From contig CAZALT010000036.1 of NCBI GenBank assembly GCA_964485515.1, forward strand, positions 1 to 25,258: DNA of 25,258 nucleotides, written 5' to 3'. The stretch comes from CAZALT01 sp964485515. Lineage in GTDB: Bacteria > Actinomycetota > Acidimicrobiia > Acidimicrobiales > Acidimicrobilacustridaceae. A program made the position numbers and the translations under genes. The notes beneath the pieces were generated by a model, which ran no database searches, was not told the DNA's origin, and saw only the letters and a list, made by a program, of their open reading frames with translations. Below, piece after piece: positions 8,175-16,136 of this stretch (its first letter is position 1; each line of letters starts with the position of its first letter).

Positions 8175-8204
8175 GGTGGTCCCCGGTGGTCCCCGGTGGT
8201 CCCT
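8175..8204 (+). repeat. 10-bp tandem repeat, three copies, in a divergent promoter region
   Basis: GGTGGTCCCC occurs three times head to tail (the last copy ends in T). It lies in the 280-nt gap between the leftward glycosyltransferase (start 8046) and the rightward methyltransferase (start about 8327). Nothing else recognisable was found in this gap. Confidence 0.85.
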
Positions 8205-8326
8205 CACGTGTCGCCGCGTCCGGTACCGTCGGCGTCTGGCCGGACCGGCTGGGATGCACGAAAGCCCGGTGGTCGCCGCAGGCAAGCCCGGTCGTCGCAG
8301 CACGGAAGACGGAGCACCCCCACGTC

Positions 8327-10087
8327 GTGGCACAACTCGAGATCCGCGAAGCCGCCGGTGAGTACGCCGACGGCGCCGAGCACGAGCTGTTCGAGCTCAT
8401 CACCAGCGTCGAGGACCGTTCGGTCGGTTCGCTCGAGCTGCGGGCGCTCATCCACGACTGGCCGACCCGCTACCACCTGACCCACCGGCGTGGTGAGCTG
8501 CTCCGTCCGTTGACCTTCGCCCCGGGTGCTCGTGTGCTCGAGATCGGCGCCGGCGCTGGTGCGATCACCCGGTGGCTCGGCGAGCAGGACCTCGAGGTCG
8601 TCGCCGTCGAGGGTTCGCTCGCCCGCGCCGAGATCGCCGCCGAGCGTTGCGCCGACCTCGACAACGTGCGGGTCATCGGCGGTCGTGCCTCGGACCTCGC
8701 GGACGAGCCGCCGTTCGATGCCGTGCTGCTCATCGGCGTGGTCGAGTACGGCGGCGTGGGCGGCTTCCCGGAGCCGCACGAGCTGCTCGCCACAGCGGTC
8801 GGCCTGGTCGCTCCGGGCGGTGTCCTCGTCATGGCCATCGAGAACCAGCTCGGCGTGGAGTACCTCGCGGGTGCCCCCGAGGATCACCGCATGGAGCCGT
8901 ACTCCGGCACCGAGGGGTACCGCCGGTCCGGTCCGCGCACGTGGAGTCGCAAGGTGCTTCGCCAGATGCTCGCCGACGCCGGCGTGGCCGAGCAGAGCTG
9001 GCTCTTCCCGTTTCCCGACTACAAGATCCCGGTGAGCGTGCTTTCCGAGCGCGCCTACGACGTGCTCCCTGAGCTGGGAGAGGGTCCGGGTGCGGTCACG
9101 GCGATGGCCCGTTCGGTGGTGAGCCCCCACCACCACCTCGGTTGGCGCTACCCCTACGACATCCAGATGTCGCACGAGGTGTTCGTGGAAGCCGGCATGG
9201 GTCCCGACACCGCCAACTCGTTCCTGATCGTCGCCGGTCGAGAGCCTGGCGCGGTCGACGGCGTCGTCGACCCGGACGCCTTGGCGTGGCTGCTGTGCGA
9301 CGAGCGCCTCCCCACCTGGATCGCCCCACGGGTCGTGCTCGCTCCTCCCGCTCCCACGAGGAAGAACGCCAAGGCCCCGAAGGCACCGGTCGTTCGATCG
9401 CTGCTCGGCTCGATCGATCGCCAAAGCGGCTGGCTGGGTCAAGAGGTGCCCGCCGAGGCGGCCTACCTCACGGGCACCGACCTCGGCCGGCTGGCGACCA
9501 CTGCCGCGGTCGCGCTCGACGAGGACGGTCTCGACGTCGTGCTGCGTTCTTGGAGGGATACCGTCGACCTCGAACGGATCGCCGACGTGGGAGTCGTCCC
9601 GTCGTCATCGGACGCGTCCGGTGCGTCTGACGTGGCGAACCCGTTCGCCGGAGCCGACGGCGAAGCTCTGCTGCCCGCCGATTGCCTCGACATCGATCTC
9701 GGCAACTTCGTGCGGCGTCCGGACGGAACCGTCGAGCGGATCGACCGCGAGTGGCGGGCGTCGGGACCGGTCAGTCGCGAGCTGGTCATGGTCCGTGCGC
9801 TGTGGAACTTCGCCCGGGCCCTCGCCGCTCGCGGGATCGTCTACGCCGGCTCGCCCGACGCCGTGGTGGACGACGTCGCCTTCGATCTGCTGCGTCGAGC
9901 GGGGGTGCCGGTCGTGCCCGCCGTCTTCCACCGTTGGCGCAAGGCCGAGCGCGAGCTCCAGATGGCGGCGATCGGGTCCCCGTCGTACCAAGCCGCCACC
10001 TGGCTCGATGGTGGACTCTCGGTGTCCCGTCTCGCCGCCGCCGGGTTGATCCCGCGGTCGCGGGCCATCCCGCTCGGGCTCCCCTGA
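8327..10087 (+). CDS. SAM-dependent methyltransferase of the polysaccharide cluster
   Basis: A 586-residue protein with a class I methyltransferase domain in its first 250 residues. Motif I VLEIGAGAGAI is at 70-80, the acidic ribose-binding Glu at 95 (VVAVEGS), and a motif-IV-like FDAVLLIGVVEYGG follows. The remaining 300 residues contain two recognisable stretches (DLGNFVRRPDGTVERIDREW and SRELVMVRALWNFARALAAR) but no catalytic motif known to me. Such long methyltransferases commonly lie in surface-glycan clusters and modify sugars or glycan ends. GTG 8327 (MAQLEIREAA) is the best-placed start, with GGAG 12 nt upstream; the frame is open much further but overlaps the divergent gene and looks non-coding. 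The pyruvyltransferase gene follows after 14 nt. Confidence 0.85.
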   Translation: MAQLEIREAAGEYADGAEHELFELITSVEDRSVGSLELRALIHDWPTRYHLTHRRGELLRPLTFAPGARVLEIGAGAGAITRWLGEQDLEVVAVEGSLARAEIAAERCADLDNVRVIGGRASDLADEPPFDAVLLIGVVEYGGVGGFPEPHELLATAVGLVAPGGVLVMAIENQLGVEYLAGAPEDHRMEPYSGTEGYRRSGPRTWSRKVLRQMLADAGVAEQSWLFPFPDYKIPVSVLSERAYDVLPELGEGPGAVTAMARSVVSPHHHLGWRYPYDIQMSHEVFVEAGMGPDTANSFLIVAGREPGAVDGVVDPDALAWLLCDERLPTWIAPRVVLAPPAPTRKNAKAPKAPVVRSLLGSIDRQSGWLGQEVPAEAAYLTGTDLGRLATTAAVALDEDGLDVVLRSWRDTVDLERIADVGVVPSSSDASGASDVANPFAGADGEALLPADCLDIDLGNFVRRPDGTVERIDREWRASGPVSRELVMVRALWNFARALAARGIVYAGSPDAVVDDVAFDLLRRAGVPVVPAVFHRWRKAERELQMAAIGSPSYQAATWLDGGLSVSRLAAAGLIPRSRAIPLGLP

Positions 10088-10101
10088 ATGCGGGCTGTGT
10101 C

Positions 10102-11148
10102 GTGAGGGCCGCACCCGTCGACGATCGCGGACCGATCCTGCGCCGCCTACGGTCCGAGATCCAGGTTGCGGTCGACGCCCACCTGCCCGCCGGGGTCAGG
10201 CTGGCCTATCTGAACTTCCCGAACCATCGCAACGCGGGCGACGACGCGATCTGGTTGGCCGGCGAACAGATCATCGGCGGTCGCGACCGACGGATCACCT
10301 ACCGCTCCGCGTGGAACAACCTGTCGGCGGCACTGCTCGACAAGGCACTCGGATCCGACGGTTGGATCGTGCTGAACGGGGGCGGGAACTTCGGTGACCT
10401 CTACCCCAACGGACAGCAGGCCCTGCGGGCTCGCGTCCTGACCGAGTGGCGCGACCGGCCGATCCTCCAGCTTCCGCAGTCGATCCACTTCCAGGACCCG
10501 GCGGCGCGTGACTCGATGGGCGAGCTCGTCGCTCAGCACGGGGGGATGACCATCTTGTGCCGGGACGAGGCCAGCCTGGCGATCGCCGGCGAGTGGGCGG
10601 CGACCGCCGTGCACTGCCCCGACCTGGCCTTCCTGCTCGGCCCGTTCCCGCGGCGCCGACCGGAGGTCGACATCTTGTGGCTGGGACGGGAGGACCCCGA
10701 GCGGTTCCACGACCGGCCCGCCGACGAACCCGATGTGCGCCCGGTGGACTGGCTCGGCGAGGTTCCCCGGGACGCGACCAACCCGGGCTCGCTTCGCTTC
10801 CGGCTCGCCCGTCGTCTCGACGATCGCCTCGTGGGCTGGGATCCAGCGGGCACCCGCTGGAACGACCACCCGCTCGTGTCCCGCATGGGGGCGGCGACCT
10901 TCCACGACGTGGCGCAGGGGTGGCTCGACCGGGGCGTCGACATCGTGGGCGAGGGGCGCGTGGTCGTCACCGACCGCCTCCACGCCCATGTGATCGCCTG
11001 GCTCTCCGGCATCCCGAGCGTCGTGATGGACAACTCCTACGGCAAGGTGCACGGCGTCGTGCAGTGCACGACCGGAGCGAGCGGGCTCACCCACCTGGCA
11101 TCGTCGACCGATGAGGCGCTCGCCATCGCTCGCGAGCTCGTGAGGTAG
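10102..11148 (+). CDS. Polysaccharide pyruvyltransferase family protein
   Basis: A 348-residue enzyme of the polysaccharide pyruvyltransferase family, whose members transfer the enolpyruvyl group of phosphoenolpyruvate to form pyruvate ketals on glycans. Family landmarks are NFPNHRNAGDDAIW (38-51), NGGGNFGDLYP (92-102), LQLPQSIHFQDP, and the C-terminal VTDRLHAHVIAWLSGIP (289-305) with the conserved His. The N-terminal form resembles the EPS branch of the family (NHxNxGDxAI) rather than the classic CsaB wall-polysaccharide form. GTG 10102 lies 14 nt after the methyltransferase stop, so the two probably share a transcript. In SLH-bearing Firmicutes a pyruvyltransferase makes the SLH ligand, which is relevant to the SLH proteins downstream; the link here is inference. 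Confidence 0.9.
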   Translation: MRAAPVDDRGPILRRLRSEIQVAVDAHLPAGVRLAYLNFPNHRNAGDDAIWLAGEQIIGGRDRRITYRSAWNNLSAALLDKALGSDGWIVLNGGGNFGDLYPNGQQALRARVLTEWRDRPILQLPQSIHFQDPAARDSMGELVAQHGGMTILCRDEASLAIAGEWAATAVHCPDLAFLLGPFPRRRPEVDILWLGREDPERFHDRPADEPDVRPVDWLGEVPRDATNPGSLRFRLARRLDDRLVGWDPAGTRWNDHPLVSRMGAATFHDVAQGWLDRGVDIVGEGRVVVTDRLHAHVIAWLSGIPSVVMDNSYGKVHGVVQCTTGASGLTHLASSTDEALAIARELVR

Positions 11149-11175
11149 CTCCGACCGACGATGGGTCGCCGGTGG

Positions 11176-11979
11176 TCAGGTCGCTCGGCTCTGGAGCTCT
11201 TCCCACATCGGGTGGCAGCGCTCGGCGACGAGCTCGAAGCCTTCGGGGAGGTCGAAGGTGAGCGACTTGTTCGGCTTCTCGCTGAGGTACTCGCTCAGCT
11301 CGGCCCGCTTGGTGATGGTGATCCCGAGGAAGTCGGCCCAGTCGTCGATGACTGGATCGAGCGGCTGGTGCAGCACCACCCGTGACGGTGAGTAGCGGTC
11401 GACGGCGTTGAGCAGATAGCGGTTGACCGTGATCCAGTGGTCGGCGATGCGCAGGGCGAGGGGTAGATCGGGGTCTTGGCGTCGAGGTACCAGGCGCCAC
11501 TGGTCCCACTGGTCGTTCTTGGAGAGCACCTGGCGGGAGTGCGCCGACTTCACGTAGCCCTCGGGATCGCGGGCGAGCACGAGCAGCGGGCACGTGCCCA
11601 CCTGGCGCATGACGTCGGGGACGAGGTTCGACGTGCGGAACGACTCGCCGTAGCGCTGGCCAGACCGGGCCTTCGCCTTGTAGTCGGCCATGCGAGCTCG
11701 GTACGTCTTGGTCCAGTAGGGGCGGCGTCGGTGCTTCAGCCACGCTTCGTGGAGCAGCGGGTCGGGCTCGTGCGCGACCTCCGTGTCGGAGTGCATGGTG
11801 AGCCCGTAGGTGAGGGCTGCCGTGCCGGAGCGGCCGGAAGAAGCGATCAAGAACACCGGGGGAGTATAAGGATCTGCATCGAGCGCGTCGGACCAACCCG
11901 ACAGGCCGCCCGGGCCGACCCCCTCACCCCCAGGCCTGGTCGCGCCGCCCGTGTCGGTGGCCCTACGGTGCAGGGTCAT
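11176..11979 (-). CDS. Sulfotransferase-type P-loop protein
   Basis: A 267-residue protein with the layout of PAPS-dependent sulfotransferases. The 5'-phosphosulfate loop is seen as FLIASSGRSGTAAL (43-56), and a 3'-phosphate site as LLVLARDPEGYVKSAHSR. The rest is alpha/beta with many Trp/Tyr/His, as in carbohydrate sulfotransferases. It probably sulfates a glycan or lipid in this polysaccharide cluster; the acceptor is unknown. ATG 11979 is preferred because GAGGA lies 8 nt upstream; an in-frame start at 12021 would extend well into the divergent gene. Its start codon shares two bases with that of the rightward glycosyltransferase. Confidence 0.85.
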   Translation of the reverse strand: MTLHRRATDTGGATRPGGEGVGPGGLSGWSDALDADPYTPPVFLIASSGRSGTAALTYGLTMHSDTEVAHEPDPLLHEAWLKHRRRPYWTKTYRARMADYKAKARSGQRYGESFRTSNLVPDVMRQVGTCPLLVLARDPEGYVKSAHSRQVLSKNDQWDQWRLVPRRQDPDLPLALRIADHWITVNRYLLNAVDRYSPSRVVLHQPLDPVIDDWADFLGITITKRAELSEYLSEKPNKSLTFDLPEGFELVAERCHPMWEELQSRAT

Positions 11980-12898
11980 GACCACCGTCCTCACGTTGCT
12001 GGTGCGCGACGAGATCGACACGATCGCCGCGGTGATCGATCACCATCTCGCCAACGGCGTCGACTTCGTCATCGTCACCGACAACAACTCGATCGACGGG
12101 ACTCGTGACGTGCTCGCCGGCTACGAGCGGGCGGGCACGCTCCGGCTCATCGACGAGCCGGACGACGACTACGCCCAGTCGAAGTGGGTCACGCGGATGG
12201 CTCGGCTCGCGGCGACCGACCACGGCGCCGACTGGGTCATCAACGGCGACGGTGACGAGTTCTGGTGGCCTCGCGAGGGCACGCTCGCCGAAACGCTGGC
12301 CGCCGTGCCCGCCGACGTCGACAAGGTGGTGGCGTGGCGGTACAACTTCGTGCCCCGGCCTGAGGGCCCGGTGGACGAGCCGTTCCATGCGCGGATGCGG
12401 TGGCGGCAGGTCCGTTCGGAGACGTGGGACGCCAAGCCGATGGGTCGCAAGGTGTGCCATCGCGCCACCGTCGACGCTGTCGTCGCCATGGGCAACCACG
12501 ATGTGGAGGGTCTCGCCGGGGGTGAGGTGGACGACGCCTCGATCGAGGTGCTCCACTTCCCGTGGCGGCGTCGCGCCCAGGTCGAGGCGAAGGCGGTCAA
12601 CGGCGGACAGGCGCTGGCGTCGAACCCCGACATCGACCCGAACGCGGGCTGGCACTGGCGTGCGCTCAAGCAGATCCACGACGAGACGGGCTCGCTCGAC
12701 GACGTCTGGGCCCAGATGTGCGTGACCGACGAGCAGCTCTCGGGGCTCCTCGCGTCAGGAGACGTGGTGCGTGACGATCGATTGCACGACGAGTTGATCC
12801 GCCTCGCCGAATCGGGCGCGAGCGGCGCGGCTAGCCGGACCCGGACCCCAGAGCGCAGCGGCAGCTTCCTGGGTCGGGTGTTCCGTCGCCCTCGTTGA
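11978..12898 (+). CDS. Family 2 glycosyltransferase
   Basis: A 306-residue GT-A glycosyltransferase of the short Glyco_tranf_2_4-like type. Visible motifs: LLVRDEIDTIAAVIDHH with the nucleotide-binding RDE (10-12), VTDNNSIDGT (34-42) and NGDGDEFWWP (89-98), where DGD is the metal-binding DxD-type site. A second half with LHFPWRRRAQVEAKAVNGG is typical of this type. The C terminus is basic and may touch the membrane. ATG 11978 gives the expected family start (MTTVLTLLVRDE); a GTG at 11951 would add nine residues without support. It is divergent from the sulfotransferase gene with no gap, so the promoters must lie inside the opposite genes or the genes are read from farther away. Confidence 0.9.
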   Translation: MTTVLTLLVRDEIDTIAAVIDHHLANGVDFVIVTDNNSIDGTRDVLAGYERAGTLRLIDEPDDDYAQSKWVTRMARLAATDHGADWVINGDGDEFWWPREGTLAETLAAVPADVDKVVAWRYNFVPRPEGPVDEPFHARMRWRQVRSETWDAKPMGRKVCHRATVDAVVAMGNHDVEGLAGGEVDDASIEVLHFPWRRRAQVEAKAVNGGQALASNPDIDPNAGWHWRALKQIHDETGSLDDVWAQMCVTDEQLSGLLASGDVVRDDRLHDELIRLAESGASGAASRTRTPERSGSFLGRVFRRPR

Positions 12899-12928
12899 AC
12901 CGGCAGAAGCGAGCGGTGGTGCCCAGGT

Positions 12929-12973
12929 GCGGCCGTCCGGTGGTGCGGCCGTGCGGTGGCGCGGCCGTCCGGT
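12929..12973 (+). repeat. 16-bp tandem repeat, about three copies, before the siderophore transporter
   Basis: Units of GCGGCCGTCCGGTGGT: 12929-12944, 12945-12960 (two changes) and 12961-12973 (partial). They lie between the glycosyltransferase stop and the candidate iron box at 12996. Confidence 0.8.
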
Positions 12974-12995
12974 CATCTCGGGTTCGACGGGGTTC

Positions 12996-13012
12996 GTAGG
13001 TTGCCCTTACAT
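12996..13012 (+). promoter_or_regulatory. Candidate iron-regulator box upstream of the ABC operon
   Basis: GTAGGTTGCCCTTACAT lies 50 nt before the ATPase start. Its left half carries TAGGTT, the half-site of DtxR/IdeR operators; 12 of 19 positions fit the TTAGGTTAGCCTAACCTAA consensus when aligned from 12996. It matches the site at 17179-17195 in 13 of 17 positions. Its TACATT could instead be a -10 element. Confidence 0.5.
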
Positions 13013-13062
13013 TCAAGGTGTCGTGACCTTGTCGGCATGCGTTCGACGGCCGATGGCAGACC

Positions 13063-13887
13063 GTGGACCTGGACCCCTCGCCGCATCTTCACCCTGACGA
13101 TCCACCAGCCGCGGTCCGGTGCGCGGGCGTCGAGATCCGCCATGGGCGGCGCGTCGTCGTCGCCGCCCTCGATCTGGAGATCCCGGCGGGTCGGCTCGTC
13201 TCGCTGATCGGACCGAACGGGTCGGGCAAGTCCACCATCTTGCGAACGATCGCCGGCTTGCACCAACCGGAGCGTGGAACCGTGGAGATCGGGGGGACGG
13301 CGCTCGGTGACCTGAAGCCCCGGGAACGGGCCGGTCGGCTGAGCTTCCTTCCGCAGGATCCTGCGGTGCCGGCGGGTCTGACCGTCCGCGAGGTCGTCGA
13401 GCTCGGACGTCATCCGCACCGGGGCCTGTTCCGGTCGCACAGCGACGACCATGCGATCGTCGAGCAGTCGCTCGTCGACTCGAACGTGGCTCACCTGGCC
13501 GACCGTCGCATCGAGCAGGTCTCAGGCGGTGAGCGACAGCGCGTGTGGCTGGCCACGGCTCTGGCGCAGGATACTCCGCTCCTGCTGCTCGACGAACCCA
13601 CCACCTTCCTCGACTTGCGGCACCAACTCGATCTGCTCGCGCTTCTCCGACAGCAGGTCGAAGAGCGCGGGCGCAGCGTCGTCGTGGTGCTGCACGACCT
13701 CAACCTCGCGGCCGACCACGCCGAGGAGCTCGTCGTCCTGTGCGACGGATCCATCATGGTCCAAGGGACGCCCGGCGATGTGCTCACCGATCCACTGATC
13801 GGCGACACGTTCGGCGTCGAGGTGACCGTCGGCCAGAACCCGGTGACGGGCCTGCCGGTGTGCTTCTTCGAACGGCCGGGCCTGTGA
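13063..13887 (+). CDS. Iron-siderophore ABC transporter ATPase (FecE/FhuC type)
   Basis: A 274-residue ABC ATPase of the siderophore/heme/B12 class. Walker A GPNGSGKST is at 50-58, the Q-loop at FLPQDP, signature VSGGERQR at 153-160, Walker B LLLLDEPTT at 173-181 with the class-typical FLDLRHQLDLL following, and switch His 211 (LHDLN). GTG 13063 gives a normal N terminus; the ribosome-binding site is weak. The permease gene starts 31 nt after its stop, so they form an operon. Heme or cobalamin as substrate cannot be excluded from the ATPase alone, but the IucB-type gene at the right edge of the window favours a ferric siderophore. Confidence 0.92.
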   Translation: MDLDPSPHLHPDDPPAAVRCAGVEIRHGRRVVVAALDLEIPAGRLVSLIGPNGSGKSTILRTIAGLHQPERGTVEIGGTALGDLKPRERAGRLSFLPQDPAVPAGLTVREVVELGRHPHRGLFRSHSDDHAIVEQSLVDSNVAHLADRRIEQVSGGERQRVWLATALAQDTPLLLLDEPTTFLDLRHQLDLLALLRQQVEERGRSVVVVLHDLNLAADHAEELVVLCDGSIMVQGTPGDVLTDPLIGDTFGVEVTVGQNPVTGLPVCFFERPGL

Positions 13888-13918
13888 GCAGCGGACGGGC
13901 GCTGAGGCGGACGGGTCG

Positions 13919-16048
13919 GTGACCGCTGACGTCGAGATCGGCGAGCGCTCCTCGCGATCGATCGCCGCCCCAGCAGACGTGGAGGAGCGCGCCGCGGGCC
14001 GAGAACCGACCAGGCATGGGGCGCGGTTCTCGCGTCGGATGGGGCCGTGGTTCGCCTTCGTCGTCGGCATCATCGCCGTGGTGTTCGCTTCGGCCTTCAT
14101 GCTCGGTCGCGGTCCCGCTCCGGTGGATCTCGGTGACATCGTCGGGTGGCTCTTGGGTGACTCGTCGCCCGCCGTTGCGGCGGTCATCGAGGGAAGTCGG
14201 CTGCCGCGCTGGCAGGCTGGACTGTTCGCCGGCGCGGCTTTGGGCGTTGCGGGCGTGCTGCTGCAGGGGGCGACGCGCAACCCACTGGCCGAGCCAGGGC
14301 TGCTCGGCATCGGCGCGGGCGCGCAGGTTGCGTTGGCCGTCGTCGCCATCGTCGGGTGGGACGTGGGCGGGATGCCCCGGGGGTTCGTGGCCTTGACGGG
14401 GGCGCTGATCGCCGCGGCCCTGACCTTCCTGGTGGCATCGAGCGCGGGCGCCGGGCCAGCCCGCCTGATCTTGGCCGGGACGGCTGTCGCGTTGCTGTTC
14501 GGATCGATCGCGGCGACGCTCCAGCTGATCGACGAACAAGCCACGGCTGGCCTGTTCTTCTGGGGTCAGGGATCGCTCGCGCCGAGCACCTCGAACCGCC
14601 TGTGGAGCGCGCTTCCGTTCGCTCTCGCGGGCTCGATAGGCGCCATCGCCCTCGGTCGCCGGCTCGACCTGCTCGCGCTCGGAGACCAGCGGTCCACCAC
14701 CATGGGCGCCAACGCGGGACGAACCCGGTTGCTCGCCACCATCGCCGGCGTCTTGCTGACCGCGGCGGCCGTGACGGTGACCGGCCCGATCGGCTTCGTC
14801 GGGCTGCTCGCTCCACATGCGGCGCGGACGCTCGGTGCGCGACGACATCTGGCGCTCATCCCCGCCGCAGCGCTGCTCGGCGCCGCGCTCGTGCTCGGCG
14901 CCGACGGCGTCACCCGGGAGCTCGGCAAGGCTGCGGGGCTCGGCGAGCTGCCGGTTGGGGTGATCACCGCGCTGGTGGGCGCTCCGTTCCTCGTCTTCCT
15001 CGCGTGGCGGATCCCTGGCGGAGCCCCACCACGAGATGCCGGGCAGCTCAACGTGGGCCACCTGCCGTTTCCCGCCGCGATGGCCCTGGCCACGGGTCTC
15101 GCCGTCGTCGTGTGGTTGTTCTGCTTGTCCCTCGGCTCGACGCCGGTCAGCATCGGAGACGTCGCTGCGATCCTTGCCGGTGGCGGTCCCGAAGGCCTGC
15201 GAGAGCTCGTCATCGACGGGCGACTCCCGCGTTCGGTGGTGGCCGCCGGGGCGGGCGCAGCGTTGGCGGTCGCGGGCTGTCTGCTGCAAGGCGTCACCCG
15301 GAACCCCCTCGCGGCCCCATCGACGCTCGGGATCGTGGCGGGCGGCACGGCCGGTGCGCTCACCCTGGCCCTCGCCGTGCCATCCGCTCCGATCGAGCTG
15401 ATGCCGTGGGCTGCGTTCGCGGGTGCAGTGCTCGCGATCGCGATCGTGCTCGTCGTCGCTCGCGCGGGCGACCCGAACCGGTTGGTGCTCGTCGGCGTCG
15501 CGGTCACCGCGTTCGCCACGGCCGTCGTCAGCCTGCTCGTGGTCAGCCACCAGCTGCGTCTCGCTCAAGCGTTGAGCTGGATGTCGGGGAGCACCTACGG
15601 TCGAGGGTGGAGCGACGTCGCCGTGCTCGCTCCGTTCCTCATCGTGCTGGTCCCGACGGCATGGGTGATGGGTCGACGCGCCGACCTGCTCGCCATCGAC
15701 GACGACGTGGCGGCGAGCCTGGGAGTCCGGCCCCAGCCGAACCGCCTGCTTCTCATCGGGGTTGCCACCCTCCTGGCTGCCGCGGCCGTCTCCGTCGTCG
15801 GAGCGATCGGCTTCATCGGTCTGATCGCCCCGCAGGTGGCCCGGCTGCTGTCCGGCCCCGTGCACCGGCGGTCGATCCTTCTGTCCGCGGTCGTCGGGGC
15901 GACGTTGCTCGTCATGGCTGATGCCGTAGGTCGTTGGGCGATGGCACCGCGGGAGATCCCCGCCGGTCTCGTCGTGGCGCTGCTCGGCACCCCGGTGTTC
16001 GTCGGGCTGCTGCTCGGGACGCGCACCCGTTCACCCGCCGAGCGCTGA
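13919..16048 (+). CDS. Double-length FecCD/FhuB-type siderophore permease
   Basis: A 709-residue permease in which two FecCD-type halves are fused, as in FhuB, so one polypeptide provides the whole channel. Each half has the family motif: VLLQGATRNPLAEPGLLG (113-130) and CLLQGVTRNPLAAPSTLG (about 455-472). Each also has the ATPase-coupling loop: GPIGFVGLLAPHAAR and GAIGFIGLIAPQVAR. The halves join near residue 375. A basic N-terminal extension of about 40 residues precedes the first helix (GPWFAFVVGIIAVVFASAF). GTG 13919 is used; a later start within the extension is possible. It converges on the surface-protein gene at 16137, leaving 88 nt. Confidence 0.93.
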   Translation: MTADVEIGERSSRSIAAPADVEERAAGREPTRHGARFSRRMGPWFAFVVGIIAVVFASAFMLGRGPAPVDLGDIVGWLLGDSSPAVAAVIEGSRLPRWQAGLFAGAALGVAGVLLQGATRNPLAEPGLLGIGAGAQVALAVVAIVGWDVGGMPRGFVALTGALIAAALTFLVASSAGAGPARLILAGTAVALLFGSIAATLQLIDEQATAGLFFWGQGSLAPSTSNRLWSALPFALAGSIGAIALGRRLDLLALGDQRSTTMGANAGRTRLLATIAGVLLTAAAVTVTGPIGFVGLLAPHAARTLGARRHLALIPAAALLGAALVLGADGVTRELGKAAGLGELPVGVITALVGAPFLVFLAWRIPGGAPPRDAGQLNVGHLPFPAAMALATGLAVVVWLFCLSLGSTPVSIGDVAAILAGGGPEGLRELVIDGRLPRSVVAAGAGAALAVAGCLLQGVTRNPLAAPSTLGIVAGGTAGALTLALAVPSAPIELMPWAAFAGAVLAIAIVLVVARAGDPNRLVLVGVAVTAFATAVVSLLVVSHQLRLAQALSWMSGSTYGRGWSDVAVLAPFLIVLVPTAWVMGRRADLLAIDDDVAASLGVRPQPNRLLLIGVATLLAAAAVSVVGAIGFIGLIAPQVARLLSGPVHRRSILLSAVVGATLLVMADAVGRWAMAPREIPAGLVVALLGTPVFVGLLLGTRTRSPAER

Positions 16049-16136
16049 CGACCCGAGGCCGAGGACGGCGCCGAACAGATCGAAGGACGGCTCGGACTCG
16101 GTCGGCCCGGGCCGGAGGCCGAAGGAGAGTTTCGGG

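Noticed and set aside
13784..15865. Minus-strand frame of 693 codons opposite the siderophore permease
   Set aside because: Composition is dominated by Arg, Gly, Glu and His without motifs. The plus strand carries duplicated FecCD motifs in the right places.
16049..16136. Palindrome CGGCCCGGGCCG at 16103-16114 as a bidirectional terminator
   Set aside because: It has no loop and would need to fold on itself with few pairs. It is G/C-rich by composition, so I did not list it as a feature.
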